This document shows positions 34,563 to 44,185 of a stretch of DNA of 64,000 nt, piece by piece. Within the stretch, counting starts at the first letter, position 1. Each line of letters starts with the position of its first letter. The position numbers and the translations under genes are program-made. The stretch comes from Bacteroidota bacterium (lineage in GTDB: Bacteria; Bacteroidota; Bacteroidia; Bacteroidales; Porphyromonadaceae): contig JAEWWU010000014.1 in NCBI GenBank assembly GCA_023396255.1, forward strand, positions 16,419-80,418, in the 5' to 3' direction. The notes beneath the pieces are model-generated. The model made no database searches, was not told the origin of the DNA, and saw only the letters and a list, made by a program, of their open reading frames with translations.

Positions 34563-36182
34563 TTAATTGAGACTGTTTGCTTCCACAGATTGGACAAAAT
34601 ACAATTGAGCAGTAGAAACAGGTCCTGCTACATTATGTCTGTTTACTGCCTCAACACAAAATTCCACAAGCTTATTGGAAGGAAGTAAGTACAGATCTAC
34701 TTCGTAATGGCATTGATTAATACCTGTCGCCAAAAGAGAGAAACGCTCTTCTCCTTCTTGCGTATATACCCTATAATAGAGATTATAAGTAGCCTCGTCT
34801 GTTTGTTGTAACGGCATTTCCCACGATAAAAGCAACTTTTTCTGTGGGGTACTTATAATTTGTAATAGGCGAGGGGTTAATGGAGGGCTGTTGTAAGAGG
34901 AGGGAAAGGAGATATTAACAGATGGTGTGGAGAATGAAGAGCGTAAATAGGAATGTAAAGAGTTCGTCTTCTTTGATGGCCGAATATTTTCTTCTCGATA
35001 AAAGCATATTCCGGAGAAGCCCATCTTGCGAATATGTTCAATTTGTCTTTTTATGTCCATTACATTCCAATTGGATCCATCTTCCAATCTGTAAGCTCCT
35101 ATTCCGGGAACAACGTGCCCTAAGGGAGCTATTTCTTGATGCCAATTTTCTAAAAAGGGATCGAAGTGTTCATTTCGATAGTACATCATAGGTACGATGA
35201 AATCTACAGCTCCTGCCAAAAACCACGCCTTTGGATCTTGGGCAACAGATTCGAAACAAGTCCAACCTATATTGGGATACTGAGGCAAAACACGATATTT
35301 TCCTAAAGTTGCTGCCGACACTTGAATAAATGGCCACGCTTCGTGGGTTTCATCATAAACACACTCTAATAGCTTAGTGATGTTATCTCTTCTCCAATCA
35401 GCTATATTATTGAATTTCTTTCCATAACGCTTATAGGTGTCAGCATCCGGAAAGCGATTCGAATTGTCTGGATAGCGGATATAGTCGAGGTGTATTCCAT
35501 CTATGTCATAGGAGGCAACTAATTCACGAGCCAAAGAGGCAATATAGTTGCGCGCTTGCGGAAGTCCTGGATTGAGATACCATTCGTTGTCAAATTTGAT
35601 ACACCAATTTCGGTGTTTTCCCCATATCCCCTTAGATCCTAAGGTTTGTACCTGCTTGTCGTTACCTAGAGGAAATGTGACTATCCACGCGTGGCACGCC
35701 ATTCCCCTTTTATGGCACTCTTCTACGGCAATTTGCAGAGGATCATACTCGTAAGAGGGGTAGACGGATTTTCCTCCAGTCATTACCCGTGCAATAGGTT
35801 CGATGGTACTCCTATATATCACATCTCCCCTATGCCGTACTTGTAGAAATACAGTGTTGTAGTTTTCTTTGTATAATCGGTCGATAAGGGCGACTAGTTC
35901 TCTTTTCTGTTTTTCTTGATTTTGGATGCTATTGGCGGGAGTTTTGGGCCAATCTAACCCGTAGATAGAAGTTAGCCAAACTCCTCGCATTTCTCTCGGA
36001 GGGAGATTTTTCTTCGCATTTATTTGAAAAGAGGTTAAGGCCTCTTCTTTTTCGTAGGGAGTTGTTCCTAAAATCGGCTTTTGAGGGATAAAGGGAGGTC
36101 TGACCTGTTTTTTGGTTCCACAAGAGATCAATAGAGCAAACGAGAAAAAAACGCTCCACAAGAAATGTATTGATTGGCGCAT
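34563..36182 (-). CDS. GHL10-type glycoside hydrolase lipoprotein with FnIII-like tail
   Basis: A 539-residue lipoprotein: signal peptide MRQSIHFLWSVFFSFALLI ending in ISCGTKK. The main domain (about residues 50-380) is of the GHL10 (DUF187) family, shown by REMRGVWLTSIYGLDWP at the start, NTVFLQVRHRGDVIY, HAWIVTFPL, and DGIHLDYIRYP with the conserved acidic residues. GHL10 members act on cell-wall or surface glycans, but substrates are mostly unproved. The last 100 residues form a fibronectin III-like sheet (KLLLSWEMP...YNLYYRVY). It starts 10 nt after the panC stop. Confidence 0.88.
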   Translation of the reverse strand: MRQSIHFLWSVFFSFALLISCGTKKQVRPPFIPQKPILGTTPYEKEEALTSFQINAKKNLPPREMRGVWLTSIYGLDWPKTPANSIQNQEKQKRELVALIDRLYKENYNTVFLQVRHRGDVIYRSTIEPIARVMTGGKSVYPSYEYDPLQIAVEECHKRGMACHAWIVTFPLGNDKQVQTLGSKGIWGKHRNWCIKFDNEWYLNPGLPQARNYIASLARELVASYDIDGIHLDYIRYPDNSNRFPDADTYKRYGKKFNNIADWRRDNITKLLECVYDETHEAWPFIQVSAATLGKYRVLPQYPNIGWTCFESVAQDPKAWFLAGAVDFIVPMMYYRNEHFDPFLENWHQEIAPLGHVVPGIGAYRLEDGSNWNVMDIKRQIEHIRKMGFSGICFYREENIRPSKKTNSLHSYLRSSFSTPSVNISFPSSYNSPPLTPRLLQIISTPQKKLLLSWEMPLQQTDEATYNLYYRVYTQEGEERFSLLATGINQCHYEVDLYLLPSNKLVEFCVEAVNRHNVAGPVSTAQLYFVQSVEANSLN

Positions 36183-36192
36183 TTGTTCCCGT

Positions 36193-37038
36193 TTATGCGA
36201 GGTAGTGAATATTGTCAATCAATCGAACCTCTCCACAGTAGCAAGTAATACAACCAACCGGATCCGAGGAGCTGCTCCAAGATGAAATGGGAGTAAGTGT
36301 TTCGGCATCTACAATTTCATAATACTCCGGTCGTAGGTGGGGTGTATTGGCTAAGGTATTAAGAACAAACAGTCGTACTTCTTCGGGAGTATGTTCACGT
36401 ATCATTTGTTTACTCTCTATCAAAGTCTTATAAATGATAGGGGCGTAAGATTGAGAATCGGCTGAGAGGCGTTTGTTTCTACTGCTAAGAGCGAGCCCGC
36501 TCTCCTCCCTAATGATGGGACACGAATGGATCTGTATGGTAAGCTGCAGTTGTTTTACCATAGAGCGAACTATAGCTATTTGTTGAAAGTCCTTTTCTCC
36601 AAAAAAAGCCCCTTCTGGGGCAACAATGGCAAAAAGTCGGCTTACGACTTGAGCAACCCCATTGAAATGACCGGGGCGGTGGGCACCTTCCATAATTTCT
36701 CCAATAACTCCAAAATCAAAAACTCGTTGGTCCGGTTGAGGATATATTTCCTCTATAGAAGGCATAAAAACATATTCACATCCAGAGCGTTGCAATGCTT
36801 CTAAATCTTCGTTGGGAGTTCTCGGATAGGTTTCCAGATCTTTGGCATCATTGAATTGAGTGGGGTTGACAAAGATACTTACAACACAAATATCGTAATG
36901 GGCAAGGCACTGTTTTACAAGGCTAAGGTGACCTTCGTGCAGAGCCCCCATAGTAGGTACAAAGCCTATAGTTTTTCCATTATTACGCTCCTGTTGTAAT
37001 ACTTCTTGTAACTGAGAAACCGTATTGAAAACCTTCAT
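36193..37038 (-). CDS. panC: Pantothenate synthetase
   Basis: Joins pantoate and beta-alanine with ATP to give pantothenate. The adenylate-forming motifs are GFVPTMGALHEGHLSLV near residue 26 (HxGH), SIFVNPTQFN, HRPGHFNGVAQVV, FGEKDFQQIAIVR and the KMSKS-like LALSSRNKRLS. The 281-residue length fits. It feeds the CoaBC step encoded at 17-18 kb. The GHL10 and hemW genes that follow have no obvious metabolic link. Confidence 0.96.
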   Translation of the reverse strand: MKVFNTVSQLQEVLQQERNNGKTIGFVPTMGALHEGHLSLVKQCLAHYDICVVSIFVNPTQFNDAKDLETYPRTPNEDLEALQRSGCEYVFMPSIEEIYPQPDQRVFDFGVIGEIMEGAHRPGHFNGVAQVVSRLFAIVAPEGAFFGEKDFQQIAIVRSMVKQLQLTIQIHSCPIIREESGLALSSRNKRLSADSQSYAPIIYKTLIESKQMIREHTPEEVRLFVLNTLANTPHLRPEYYEIVDAETLTPISSWSSSSDPVGCITCYCGEVRLIDNIHYLA

Positions 37039-37084
37039 ATTTTATGTTGTTTTGTGTTCGTAATTCTTTTTTTGTTATTGTCAA

Positions 37085-38320
37085 TTAGGGTAATAGCAAA
37101 CAAGCATCTCCATAACTCAAAAAACGATATTCATTTTCTAAAGCATAGGTATATACTTTGCGCCAATCCTGGCCAATCAATGCAGCAATGAGAAGTAAAA
37201 GAGTACTCTGCGGTTGGTGAAAATTGGTAATTAGTCCATCTATCATTCTATACCGATACCCGGGTATAATAATGAGAGAGGTAGTAAAATTGAGTTCCTC
37301 CATTTTTTCTTTTTGTAGGTAAGATAGAATGGTGTGTAGAGCCTCTTCTCTGGATAAATCGGTATAGAAAGAGGTATAAGGGATCCACTGATCTATATGT
37401 GGCAGTTTATCGGAATTCTCTTTCACTTGTGTGGGGTTTACCATCTGGCTTGCCAACCAAAAAAGACTTTCCAAGGTTCGAACAGAGGTGGTTCCAATGG
37501 GAATAATAGGTTTTCCTTGAGCCTTGAGCAAAGCCTCAACGGTTGTAGTAGATACAGTACAAAACTCCTTGTGCATTATATGGTCATTTACCAATTCTGT
37601 CTTTACAGGAAGAAAAGTACCAGCACCTACGTGCAGAGTTATGTCCGAAATAGAGTGACCTTGAGTTAGTAAGTTTTTTAGTGAATCTTCCGTAAAGTGA
37701 AGCCCCGCCGTGGGAGCTGCTACTGACCCCAATTTATGGGCATACACAGTTTGGTAATCCAATAGGTCTGTCTCTGAAGTTTTTCTCTTAAGGTAAGGAG
37801 GAATTGGAAGTTCGCCCAAAGCCTCAAGAAGGATTCCAAAAGAAATATTGTGATTATCCCAAGAGAAATCCACTCTATCAGAATAAAGTGGCGAGCGTTG
37901 TGCTCTCAATTCTGTAGTTGTACCGTCTTTTAGTTGTACCGTAGTGCTTAATGTTGTCTCTTTCCACCGGCGAGCGTTTCCTATCAAGCAGACCCAAGAA
38001 CAAGCTCCAGTAGCGGTAAGGTTTTCTTCATAAATAGACGGAGAGGCCGGTTCCAAACAAAAAATTTCGATAGAAGCACCTGTGGAACGAAAAAAATGCA
38101 ACCGAGCTTTTATTACTCTTGTATTGTTGCGCACTAAAAAGGATGAGGGTGGCAATAGCTGGGGCAGAGAGCCAAATGTCCTGTCTTCAGTTTCTCCTTT
38201 TTTATAGCAAAGCAGTTTGCATTGGTCGCGTTGCGACAAAGGATATTTGGCAATACGTTCTTCCGAAAGGGAATAGTCGTAGTCCTTTATGTCTATTTGA
38301 GGGATTGGTGTCATTGGCAT
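37085..38320 (-). CDS. queA: S-adenosylmethionine:tRNA ribosyltransferase-isomerase
   Basis: Adds the ribosyl part of SAM to the tRNA base preQ1 to make epoxyqueuosine. Family features are NNTRVIKARL, the VAAPTAGLHFT motif, DITLHVGAGTF and ITNFHQPQSTLL near the C-terminus. At 411 residues it is longer than the roughly 350 of the E. coli enzyme, with an extra part around CLEPASPSIYEENL. A second in-frame ATG two codons in is an equal start. Its promoter element overlaps the end of the upstream transglutaminase-like gene. Confidence 0.94.
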   Translation of the reverse strand: MPMTPIPQIDIKDYDYSLSEERIAKYPLSQRDQCKLLCYKKGETEDRTFGSLPQLLPPSSFLVRNNTRVIKARLHFFRSTGASIEIFCLEPASPSIYEENLTATGACSWVCLIGNARRWKETTLSTTVQLKDGTTTELRAQRSPLYSDRVDFSWDNHNISFGILLEALGELPIPPYLKRKTSETDLLDYQTVYAHKLGSVAAPTAGLHFTEDSLKNLLTQGHSISDITLHVGAGTFLPVKTELVNDHIMHKEFCTVSTTTVEALLKAQGKPIIPIGTTSVRTLESLFWLASQMVNPTQVKENSDKLPHIDQWIPYTSFYTDLSREEALHTILSYLQKEKMEELNFTTSLIIIPGYRYRMIDGLITNFHQPQSTLLLLIAALIGQDWRKVYTYALENEYRFLSYGDACLLLP

Positions 38321-38386
38321 TGTTCCAAAATGGCCTTAATTTTGCGTTTAGCGAAGACAAAAGTACAAAAACCTATATACTCCTCA

Positions 38387-38394
38387 CAAAGGTA
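38387..38394 (-). promoter_or_regulatory. -7 promoter element for queA
   Basis: Read on the minus strand: TACCTTTG, a consensus TAnnTTTG match, 66 nt before the queA ATG and directly 3' of the upstream gene's stop at 38398. Confidence 0.55.
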
Positions 38395-38397
38395 CTT

Positions 38398-39600
38398 TTA
38401 TCGTCCGATGGACTGAATTTTTCGTCTAACTTCGTTGGAAACTTCTAAAAACATATACCCCGGAGACTGTTGATCTATTCGAATGCTATCTGAAGAATAT
38501 CGATCTGCGGCATAGCGCAACGAAGAATCGAAAGTTATGCGAGACATCTCATTTTGAGATTTTCCTACCAAAGTAGAGTCGAGTTTCTCATCGGGGAAAT
38601 AATCATCCATATTGATGTTTCCAATCATAGAGGTTTCTAAAAACAACTTGTGATTGTGTTGTTTGTCGGTGTAAAATCCCACAAACATATGCCCCGGCAT
38701 CAAGACTAAAATCGGATCTATATTAACTGCGCGCATCAGCGAAGCAAAAAGAACCGAACCATCCACACAGTTGATTTGAGACGTAGAAAGGGCATCCTCA
38801 AGTGTTCTTACTCGTTGAGCAAACACTACATTACTGCCCAAACTACTATTGGATATGGAGCTGTATTTGAATTGTCTTCGTTGGAGAACATTCCACAAAG
38901 CATATACCTGACGAACAACCATTGTAGAGTCTTTTTGGTATCCCTGAAAACGGTTTACCAACCTTGTGTTGAGAGCCTCCCGAAGAATTTTATCTATGAG
39001 AGGATTATCTTCGTTTACATAGGCTGCAAAAAAGAGAGGTGTATTGACAAATGCTCCACGCTTTCCGTCCACCACTTTGTAGTACCCATACATACACTCA
39101 TTTATGCTTCGCATAGAAAAGGTGCGCACACGAAGCGAAGATGTACGATCGTCCACTGTAACAGTAGCAACAATGCTCATAGGGGTTGCTTGTTGATTAT
39201 TCCTCAGTGCATCATATTTCCAGACCATTTCGGGATAAACAGTGTAGATTTTTCTTCCCTTGGGCAAGATAAATTCAGATATGGAATGACTGGAAAATGG
39301 AGTTTCTGCTATTTCTACTCTAATTCGTGAATTGTGCGATTTTGAGCGCAAACGAATACCAATTCCCGACTTAGGGTTGCCGATGTAATTACTATCGGAT
39401 GGAATCACGACCAATTCATCTGTTGTGGCAAGAGAAATAATGGAAGAGGGGAATATGTTCCCGGCCAACTCATCCATAATCTCGAATTCGGCAGGTGACT
39501 GATTGCTCCGATAAATCCAATAGCCAATAAGCCCCAAGATTAAAAAGGCAAAAAAGATGATCATCTCTTTCATCCCAAGTTTTACGTATAAACGTATCAT
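38398..39600 (-). CDS. Membrane-anchored transglutaminase-like protein
   Basis: A 400-residue protein with one N-terminal membrane anchor (MIIFFAFLILGLIGYWIY) and an exported remainder. The C-terminal half has a transglutaminase-like Cys-His-acid pattern: NCVDGSVLFASLM with the Cys, PGHMFVGFY with the His, and LFLETSMIG with the Glu. These folds act as cysteine proteases or amidases; some have lost activity, and no substrate can be named. A TTG-started extension to 39666 would overlap the upstream nitroreductase gene, so the ATG at 39600 was chosen. Confidence 0.75.
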   Translation of the reverse strand: MIRLYVKLGMKEMIIFFAFLILGLIGYWIYRSNQSPAEFEIMDELAGNIFPSSIISLATTDELVVIPSDSNYIGNPKSGIGIRLRSKSHNSRIRVEIAETPFSSHSISEFILPKGRKIYTVYPEMVWKYDALRNNQQATPMSIVATVTVDDRTSSLRVRTFSMRSINECMYGYYKVVDGKRGAFVNTPLFFAAYVNEDNPLIDKILREALNTRLVNRFQGYQKDSTMVVRQVYALWNVLQRRQFKYSSISNSSLGSNVVFAQRVRTLEDALSTSQINCVDGSVLFASLMRAVNIDPILVLMPGHMFVGFYTDKQHNHKLFLETSMIGNINMDDYFPDEKLDSTLVGKSQNEMSRITFDSSLRYAADRYSSDSIRIDQQSPGYMFLEVSNEVRRKIQSIGR

Positions 39601-39650
39601 AGAAGGATCTTTTCTGAAAGACTTGTGGAATATATTAGGGGATTGTCTTT

Positions 39651-40244
39651 TTACTTTATGTCCCAAAGTTCTTCTAAAGGACGACGACGTTTGGGGGTGA
39701 TGGAGAGCTGGTTGGTATCGTTAGGGGCTCTTTCCCCCAATGCAACTGCAAAAACCGTTTGGAACTTGTCTTGCCCCAGAAGCAAGTCATACCCCTCTCT
39801 ATCTATTCCTTCCATAGGAGTAGAGTCTATCCCCATAGAGGCACAAGCGCTAAGCAATACTCCTAAGGCAATATAGGCTTGATGAGTCATCCAATTCTTT
39901 ACATATTCTTCTCCGCGAGGGAGCAACTGTTCTCTGTAATAACTTTCGATGGTCATCCCCTTTACCCTCTCTTTCTCAAAGTCTTCAATGCTACGATAAA
40001 CTCCAAAAACAATCAGATGGCTGCATCTCTGTATCTTTTCCTTGTTGTGTTGAGAAACTTCGGATAGTTGGTTTTTGAGACTTTCATCTCCAACTAAAAT
40101 GAAGTGCCAAGGCTGAGAATTTATAGAGGATGGAGAAAGACGTAAAATTTCTTGGAGAGTATTTAGTTGAGAGTCGGATAATTTGAATCCTTGTTGGTAA
40201 GACTTTGTTGTATATCGTTTTTGAAAAATTTCGAGAAAAGACAT
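39651..40244 (-). CDS. Nitroreductase family FMN protein (NfsB-like)
   Basis: A 197-residue FMN-dependent NAD(P)H oxidoreductase. The N-terminal KRYTTKSYQQG carries the FMN phosphate Arg/Lys pattern; RLSPSSINSQPWHFILV is the classical flavin motif; ALGVLLSACASMGIDSTPMEG is the second conserved helix. It ends ERAPNDTNQLSITPKRRRPLEELW. Members reduce nitroaromatics, quinones or flavins. OxyR is encoded two genes upstream, so a redox-stress link is possible but unproved. Confidence 0.9.
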   Translation of the reverse strand: MSFLEIFQKRYTTKSYQQGFKLSDSQLNTLQEILRLSPSSINSQPWHFILVGDESLKNQLSEVSQHNKEKIQRCSHLIVFGVYRSIEDFEKERVKGMTIESYYREQLLPRGEEYVKNWMTHQAYIALGVLLSACASMGIDSTPMEGIDREGYDLLLGQDKFQTVFAVALGERAPNDTNQLSITPKRRRPLEELWDIK

Positions 40245-40270
40245 AATAGGTCAATCTGTAAATGAACAAT

Positions 40271-40642
40271 TTATTTTTTTAGAAGGACATATCCCCGAAA
40301 GACGAGAAAGGCAGAGAATATACCGACCACATCGGCTGCGAAATCCCACCAATCTCCCGTTCGGTAGGTTAACACAGATTGTAGTAGTTCCGTTAGTGCA
40401 GCAAACACAAACATAAACAGAAGCTTGTCCCAAGAATGAAGCTTGGTGTGATAACTCTGGTTGAAAGAACGGAGGTATTCGAACAATAAAACTCCAGACA
40501 ACATAAAGAACATCACCATATGTGTCCATTTGTCGGCAAAAGAAACTTTTACTTCAATTCGAGGTACAGGAATCAAGCAAAGAACAAGAATTCCGATCAT
40601 TCCTAATATAGAAATGGGGTAGTGAGATAGGATTTTTCTCAT
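40271..40642 (-). CDS. VanZ-like membrane protein
   Basis: A 123-residue protein with four hydrophobic segments and the VanZ-like pattern: ADKWTHMVMFFMLSGVL at the second segment, then AALTELLQSVLTYRTGDWWDFAADVVG, where the acidic and glutamine residues are conserved. The original VanZ gives low-level teicoplanin resistance, but chromosomal homologues have unknown function. It lies between oxyR and the nitroreductase gene. Confidence 0.85.
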   Translation of the reverse strand: MRKILSHYPISILGMIGILVLCLIPVPRIEVKVSFADKWTHMVMFFMLSGVLLFEYLRSFNQSYHTKLHSWDKLLFMFVFAALTELLQSVLTYRTGDWWDFAADVVGIFSAFLVFRGYVLLKK

Positions 40643-40665
40643 AAAAACAAGCTGACGAGAAATTT

Positions 40666-41595
40666 TTACCGGGCTATTGTTTGATCGACAGAGAGAGTTA
40701 GCATCTCTTCCGGAACCACTCGTCTGACCAATTTGGAGATAAGTTCTTTGAGACTATTGCGCACAAAATCTGCTCGATAGGCCAATCTGATCTCTCTGAC
40801 GGGGCGTGGCTTAGCAAAGGGGCGAATCAATTTTTTTTGTTCTAGAGAAAGTGTTGATAGGGCTAAGGCCGGGATAAAAGTTGATCCTTGCCCAGATTCA
40901 ACTAAATGCATAAAGGCTTGTAAGCTTCCTTGAGCATAATTAACTCGCCTATTGTTTAAGTCCTTAAGTTGGCAGAATCTAATCAACTGATCTCTGAAAC
41001 AATGCCCTTCATCCAAAAGCCACAATCGTTGGGGATCGACCAGAGAACTCCGCACAAGAGGTTGCTCAAATATTTTTTCGTTCCGAGAAACATAACCCAA
41101 AAACTCTTCATAAAAGAGTAGTCTGTCTTCTAACCCCTCTGTTTGAGCTTCGGAGGCTATAATTGCCATATCTATACTGCAATTACTCAAGGCCTCCAAA
41201 CACCTACTTGTAGTAAGTTCGACAAACTCTATATCAACTTGCTTGAATTGATCGCCCATAGAGGGAATCATTCGAGGAACCAAGAATGGTGCAATAGTCG
41301 GTAGAACCCCTACAACAATCTTTCCCGATATCTCGTCTTTCTCTTCTCTTATTATATCCGTTACTTTTCTTGCCTCAGACAAAATGTGCTGTGCTTGAGC
41401 AATTATTTTTTTCCCAATTGCCGTGGGTATAACCGGCTGATGAGAGCGGTCAAAGAGGGTAACGCCCAACTCCTCCTCCAATCTTTGTATCATAGTACTT
41501 AGCGTGGGTTGTGTTACGTTACACATCTCGGCTGCTTTGGCAAATCGACGATGGGTGTCCAATGCGACCAAATATTCTAATTGCTGTAGAGTCAT
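40666..41595 (-). CDS. oxyR: Hydrogen-peroxide-sensing LysR regulator OxyR
   Basis: LysR-type activator of peroxide defence. The winged helix is at the N-terminus (TQPTLSTMIQRLEEELGV). The redox pair is exact: Cys199 in LLDEGHC and Cys208 nine residues later, the same numbers as in E. coli OxyR, so the peroxide-sensing disulfide should form. The 309-residue length is usual. It follows dedA by 28 nt and may be cotranscribed with glnS-dedA, or have its own promoter in that gap; no TAnnTTTG was seen there. Confidence 0.94.
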   Translation of the reverse strand: MTLQQLEYLVALDTHRRFAKAAEMCNVTQPTLSTMIQRLEEELGVTLFDRSHQPVIPTAIGKKIIAQAQHILSEARKVTDIIREEKDEISGKIVVGVLPTIAPFLVPRMIPSMGDQFKQVDIEFVELTTSRCLEALSNCSIDMAIIASEAQTEGLEDRLLFYEEFLGYVSRNEKIFEQPLVRSSLVDPQRLWLLDEGHCFRDQLIRFCQLKDLNNRRVNYAQGSLQAFMHLVESGQGSTFIPALALSTLSLEQKKLIRPFAKPRPVREIRLAYRADFVRNSLKELISKLVRRVVPEEMLTLSVDQTIAR

Positions 41596-41623
41596 AATTA
41601 CTTACGAATTTAATCTCGAGGGA

Positions 41624-42265
41624 CTAATTTTTCTTTTTTGAACTTTTTCTTATCACCTGATACACAATTATCAGTACAACCAAAGCTAATATGGTATAAC
41701 CAATTTCTTTACTGTACACACTGACCATTTCTATAGCCTTTTGTGGGGTATTTATTCCAGGAATTTTCGATACACTGTAACCGAGCAATGCTAAAATAGT
41801 ATTCCAAATTCCTGCACCTAAGGTCGTATAGATTAGAAAAGACTTTAGGGGCATACGGGCCAACCCTGCCGGAATAGAAATTAACTGACGTATGCCAGGA
41901 ATTAAGCGACCTACCAAAGTTGATACGGCCCCTTTGTGACGAAAATATTCTTCTGCTTTGTCTAATTTTTCCGGACTGATAAGCAAAAATTTTCCTACTC
42001 CACTCTGTGCTATCTTGTAAATAAGAGGGCGTCCCAACCATAAAGAAAGGTAATAGTTGAAAAGAGCTCCCAAATCTGCGCCAATAGTGGCAACAAGAAC
42101 GATGAGAAAAAGATTGAGCTGCTTCCCCGTAGCAGCCATATATGCAGCCGGAGGCACTACAATTTCGCTCGGAAAGGGGATAAACGAGCTCTCAATAATC
42201 ATAAGTAGAGTAACTACCCAATAATTGAGATGCTCTAAATACCATTGTAATATAGATTCAATCAT
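41624..42265 (-). CDS. DedA family membrane protein
   Basis: A 213-residue polytopic protein of the DedA/SNARE-associated (DUF2062-unrelated) family. ESSFIPFPSEIVVPPAAYMA carries the conserved E-x(3-5)-PxPE pattern, GALFNYYLSLWLGR follows, and GRLIPGIRQLISIPAGLARM is the second re-entrant motif. Members maintain membrane potential and move undecaprenyl phosphate or other lipids. It lies 11 nt after the glnS stop and so is probably cotranscribed with it. Confidence 0.92.
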   Translation of the reverse strand: MIESILQWYLEHLNYWVVTLLMIIESSFIPFPSEIVVPPAAYMAATGKQLNLFLIVLVATIGADLGALFNYYLSLWLGRPLIYKIAQSGVGKFLLISPEKLDKAEEYFRHKGAVSTLVGRLIPGIRQLISIPAGLARMPLKSFLIYTTLGAGIWNTILALLGYSVSKIPGINTPQKAIEMVSVYSKEIGYTILALVVLIIVYQVIRKSSKKKN

Positions 42266-42276
42266 AAACGGAATGC

Positions 42277-43983
42277 TTATTCTTGTTTATTGATTTTGCT
42301 CCAAGAATCTTTGAGAGAAACAGTTCTGTTAAATACTAAATGTTCTTGCGTAGAGTCTAAATCAACAACAAAATATCCGATCCGCTGGAATTGGTACCGA
42401 TCACCAATCCGTGCTTTCTCAAGATATTTTTCCACCTTAGCTGTACATACAGAGAGGGAATTAGGATTGATAAGCTCTTCCAAACTTTTATCTGTCTCTG
42501 CTGATGGATCTTCTGCCCAAAAGAGCCGATCATACAGTCTGACTTCAGCATCCACACTGTGCTGAGCAGAAACCCAATGAATAGTCCCTTTTACTTTTTT
42601 GTTGCTTCCTTCTAACCCGGAGCGAGTTTCAGGATCATAGGTTGCGTATACCTCCAAAACATTACCGAATTCATCCTTTTTGCAACCCGTACATTTAATT
42701 ATGTAGGCTCCTTTGAGACGTGTTTCATTTCCCGGAACTAAACGGAAAAATTTCTTGGGAGCATTTTCCATAAAGTCCTCACGTTCTATGTACAACTCTC
42801 TGGAGAAGGTTTGGGTGTGAGTCCCCTCTTCTGGTACTTCGGGATTGTTGATCATAACGAAATCTTCTGTTTGAGTTTGTGGATAATTCGTCAAAATCAA
42901 TTTAATAGGGTCTAACACAGCAGATACTCGAGGAGAAGTTCGGTTAAGGTCTTCTCGAACGGCGTGTTCTAGAAGAGAAACATCAATCATTCCATCATAT
43001 TTGGTGTAACCTATGCTTTTTATGAAATTACGAATAGATTGCGGGGTATATCCTCTGCGGCGATACCCACAAATAGTAGGCATTCGAGGGTCATCCCAGC
43101 CTCTTACCAAGCCGTCTTTTACTAATTGAAGCAACTTTCGCTTACTCATCATAGTATAGGTAAGATTAAGCCGATTAAATTCGTATTGCCTCGGCCTATA
43201 TTCGTTGTTTGAAGGTTTAAGAAGGTCTATGAAATAATCATATAAAGGACGATGCGGAACAAATTCCAATGTACAAATGGAATGAGTAACTCCTTCAAAG
43301 AAATCGCTTTGTCCGTGAGCAAAATCATACATTGGATAAACTTTCCACTGAGTTCCGGTACGATGATGTGGATGGTTTATTATTCTGTATATGATTGGAT
43401 CCCTAAAGTGCATATTTGAGGAGGACATATCTATTTTGGCCCGAAGGGTCATACTACCTTCGGGAACCTCCCCAGCATTCATCTTCCTGAACAATTCCAA
43501 GCTCTCTTCGATAGGTCTATTGCGATAGGGACTTTCTTGTCCGGGAACTGTTGGAGTTCCTTTTTGTTGAGATATTTGTTCTGCGCTTTGTTCGTCTACG
43601 TACGCGTGTCCTTCTTTTATAAGTCGTTCTGCAAATTCGTACAACTGAGAAAAATAATCACTCGCATAGTACACGTTTTCCCAACAAAATCCCAACCACT
43701 CAATGTCTTGTTTGATGGCATCTACATACTCTACGTCTTCCTTTGTTGGATTGGTGTCATCGAAGCGAAGGTTACAGACTCCTCCAAATTTCTCAGCAAT
43801 TCCGAAATCCATACATATAGCTTTTGCATGCCCTATATGCAAGTAGCCATTGGGTTCGGGCGGAAATCTTGTTTGCAGACGCCCATCATTTTTACCTTCA
43901 AAAAGGTCATTAGCTACAATTTGTTCAATAAAGTTGAGACTTTTTTTCTCGTCTGTCTCTACAGGCATATTTTGCTCTTTCAT
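42277..43983 (-). CDS. glnS: Glutaminyl-tRNA synthetase
   Basis: Charges tRNA-Gln directly, so this organism does not depend wholly on the transamidation route. Class I motifs are PPEPNGYLHIGHAKA near residue 40 (HIGH) and VMSKRKL-like MMSKRKLLQLV (KMSKS). The Rossmann fold is followed by the anticodon-binding beta-barrels with RLFWAEDP and HLVFNRTVSLKDSW at the end. Length 568 is normal. MPVETDEKK five codons in is an alternative start. The promoter element lies about 95 nt upstream. Confidence 0.97.
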   Translation of the reverse strand: MKEQNMPVETDEKKSLNFIEQIVANDLFEGKNDGRLQTRFPPEPNGYLHIGHAKAICMDFGIAEKFGGVCNLRFDDTNPTKEDVEYVDAIKQDIEWLGFCWENVYYASDYFSQLYEFAERLIKEGHAYVDEQSAEQISQQKGTPTVPGQESPYRNRPIEESLELFRKMNAGEVPEGSMTLRAKIDMSSSNMHFRDPIIYRIINHPHHRTGTQWKVYPMYDFAHGQSDFFEGVTHSICTLEFVPHRPLYDYFIDLLKPSNNEYRPRQYEFNRLNLTYTMMSKRKLLQLVKDGLVRGWDDPRMPTICGYRRRGYTPQSIRNFIKSIGYTKYDGMIDVSLLEHAVREDLNRTSPRVSAVLDPIKLILTNYPQTQTEDFVMINNPEVPEEGTHTQTFSRELYIEREDFMENAPKKFFRLVPGNETRLKGAYIIKCTGCKKDEFGNVLEVYATYDPETRSGLEGSNKKVKGTIHWVSAQHSVDAEVRLYDRLFWAEDPSAETDKSLEELINPNSLSVCTAKVEKYLEKARIGDRYQFQRIGYFVVDLDSTQEHLVFNRTVSLKDSWSKINKQE

Positions 43984-44076
43984 ATTTGGTCTGAGTACTT
44001 AGTAATCTTTGCAACTTATTTCATTTTGTACCGAAGAATGAGTTATCAGCACATCGATATCCCTCTCTCCTAGACA

Positions 44077-44084
44077 CAAAGATA
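44077..44084 (-). promoter_or_regulatory. -7 promoter element for glnS
   Basis: Read on the minus strand: TATCTTTG, matching TAnnTTTG, about 95 nt before the glnS ATG at 43983. Confidence 0.45.
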
Positions 44085-44149
44085 CATAAAAAGTTCCCTC
44101 ACAATATGCTTAGAGGCAAGGGGTTTTGTACAGAAGAACAACAAAAAGC

Positions 44150-44185
44150 AAAGGGAAAACGTCTCTCGACGCCTCCCCTTTTTTT
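44150..44185 (+). terminator. Orphan terminator-like hairpin
   Basis: AAAGGG (44150-44155) pairs with CCCTTT (44176-44181), and inside it CGTC pairs with GACG around a TCTC loop; a run of seven T (44179-44185) follows. No plus-strand gene lies upstream, so it would end either a small RNA or an attenuated leader. Confidence 0.6.

Noticed and set aside
38776..39330. 184-codon plus-strand frame inside the transglutaminase-like gene
   Set aside because: Opposite strand of a coherent protein with catalytic triad pattern; no domain in the antisense product.
43537..44073. 178-codon plus-strand frame over the 5' end of glnS
   Set aside because: Most of it is antisense to glnS, a certain gene; the translation is Phe/Tyr/Cys-rich without family features.
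44087..44100. AAGTTCCCTCAC as a possible half copy of the dispersed repeat
   Set aside because: Only TTCCCTC is shared; the partner arm and the AAATTAGT flank are absent.
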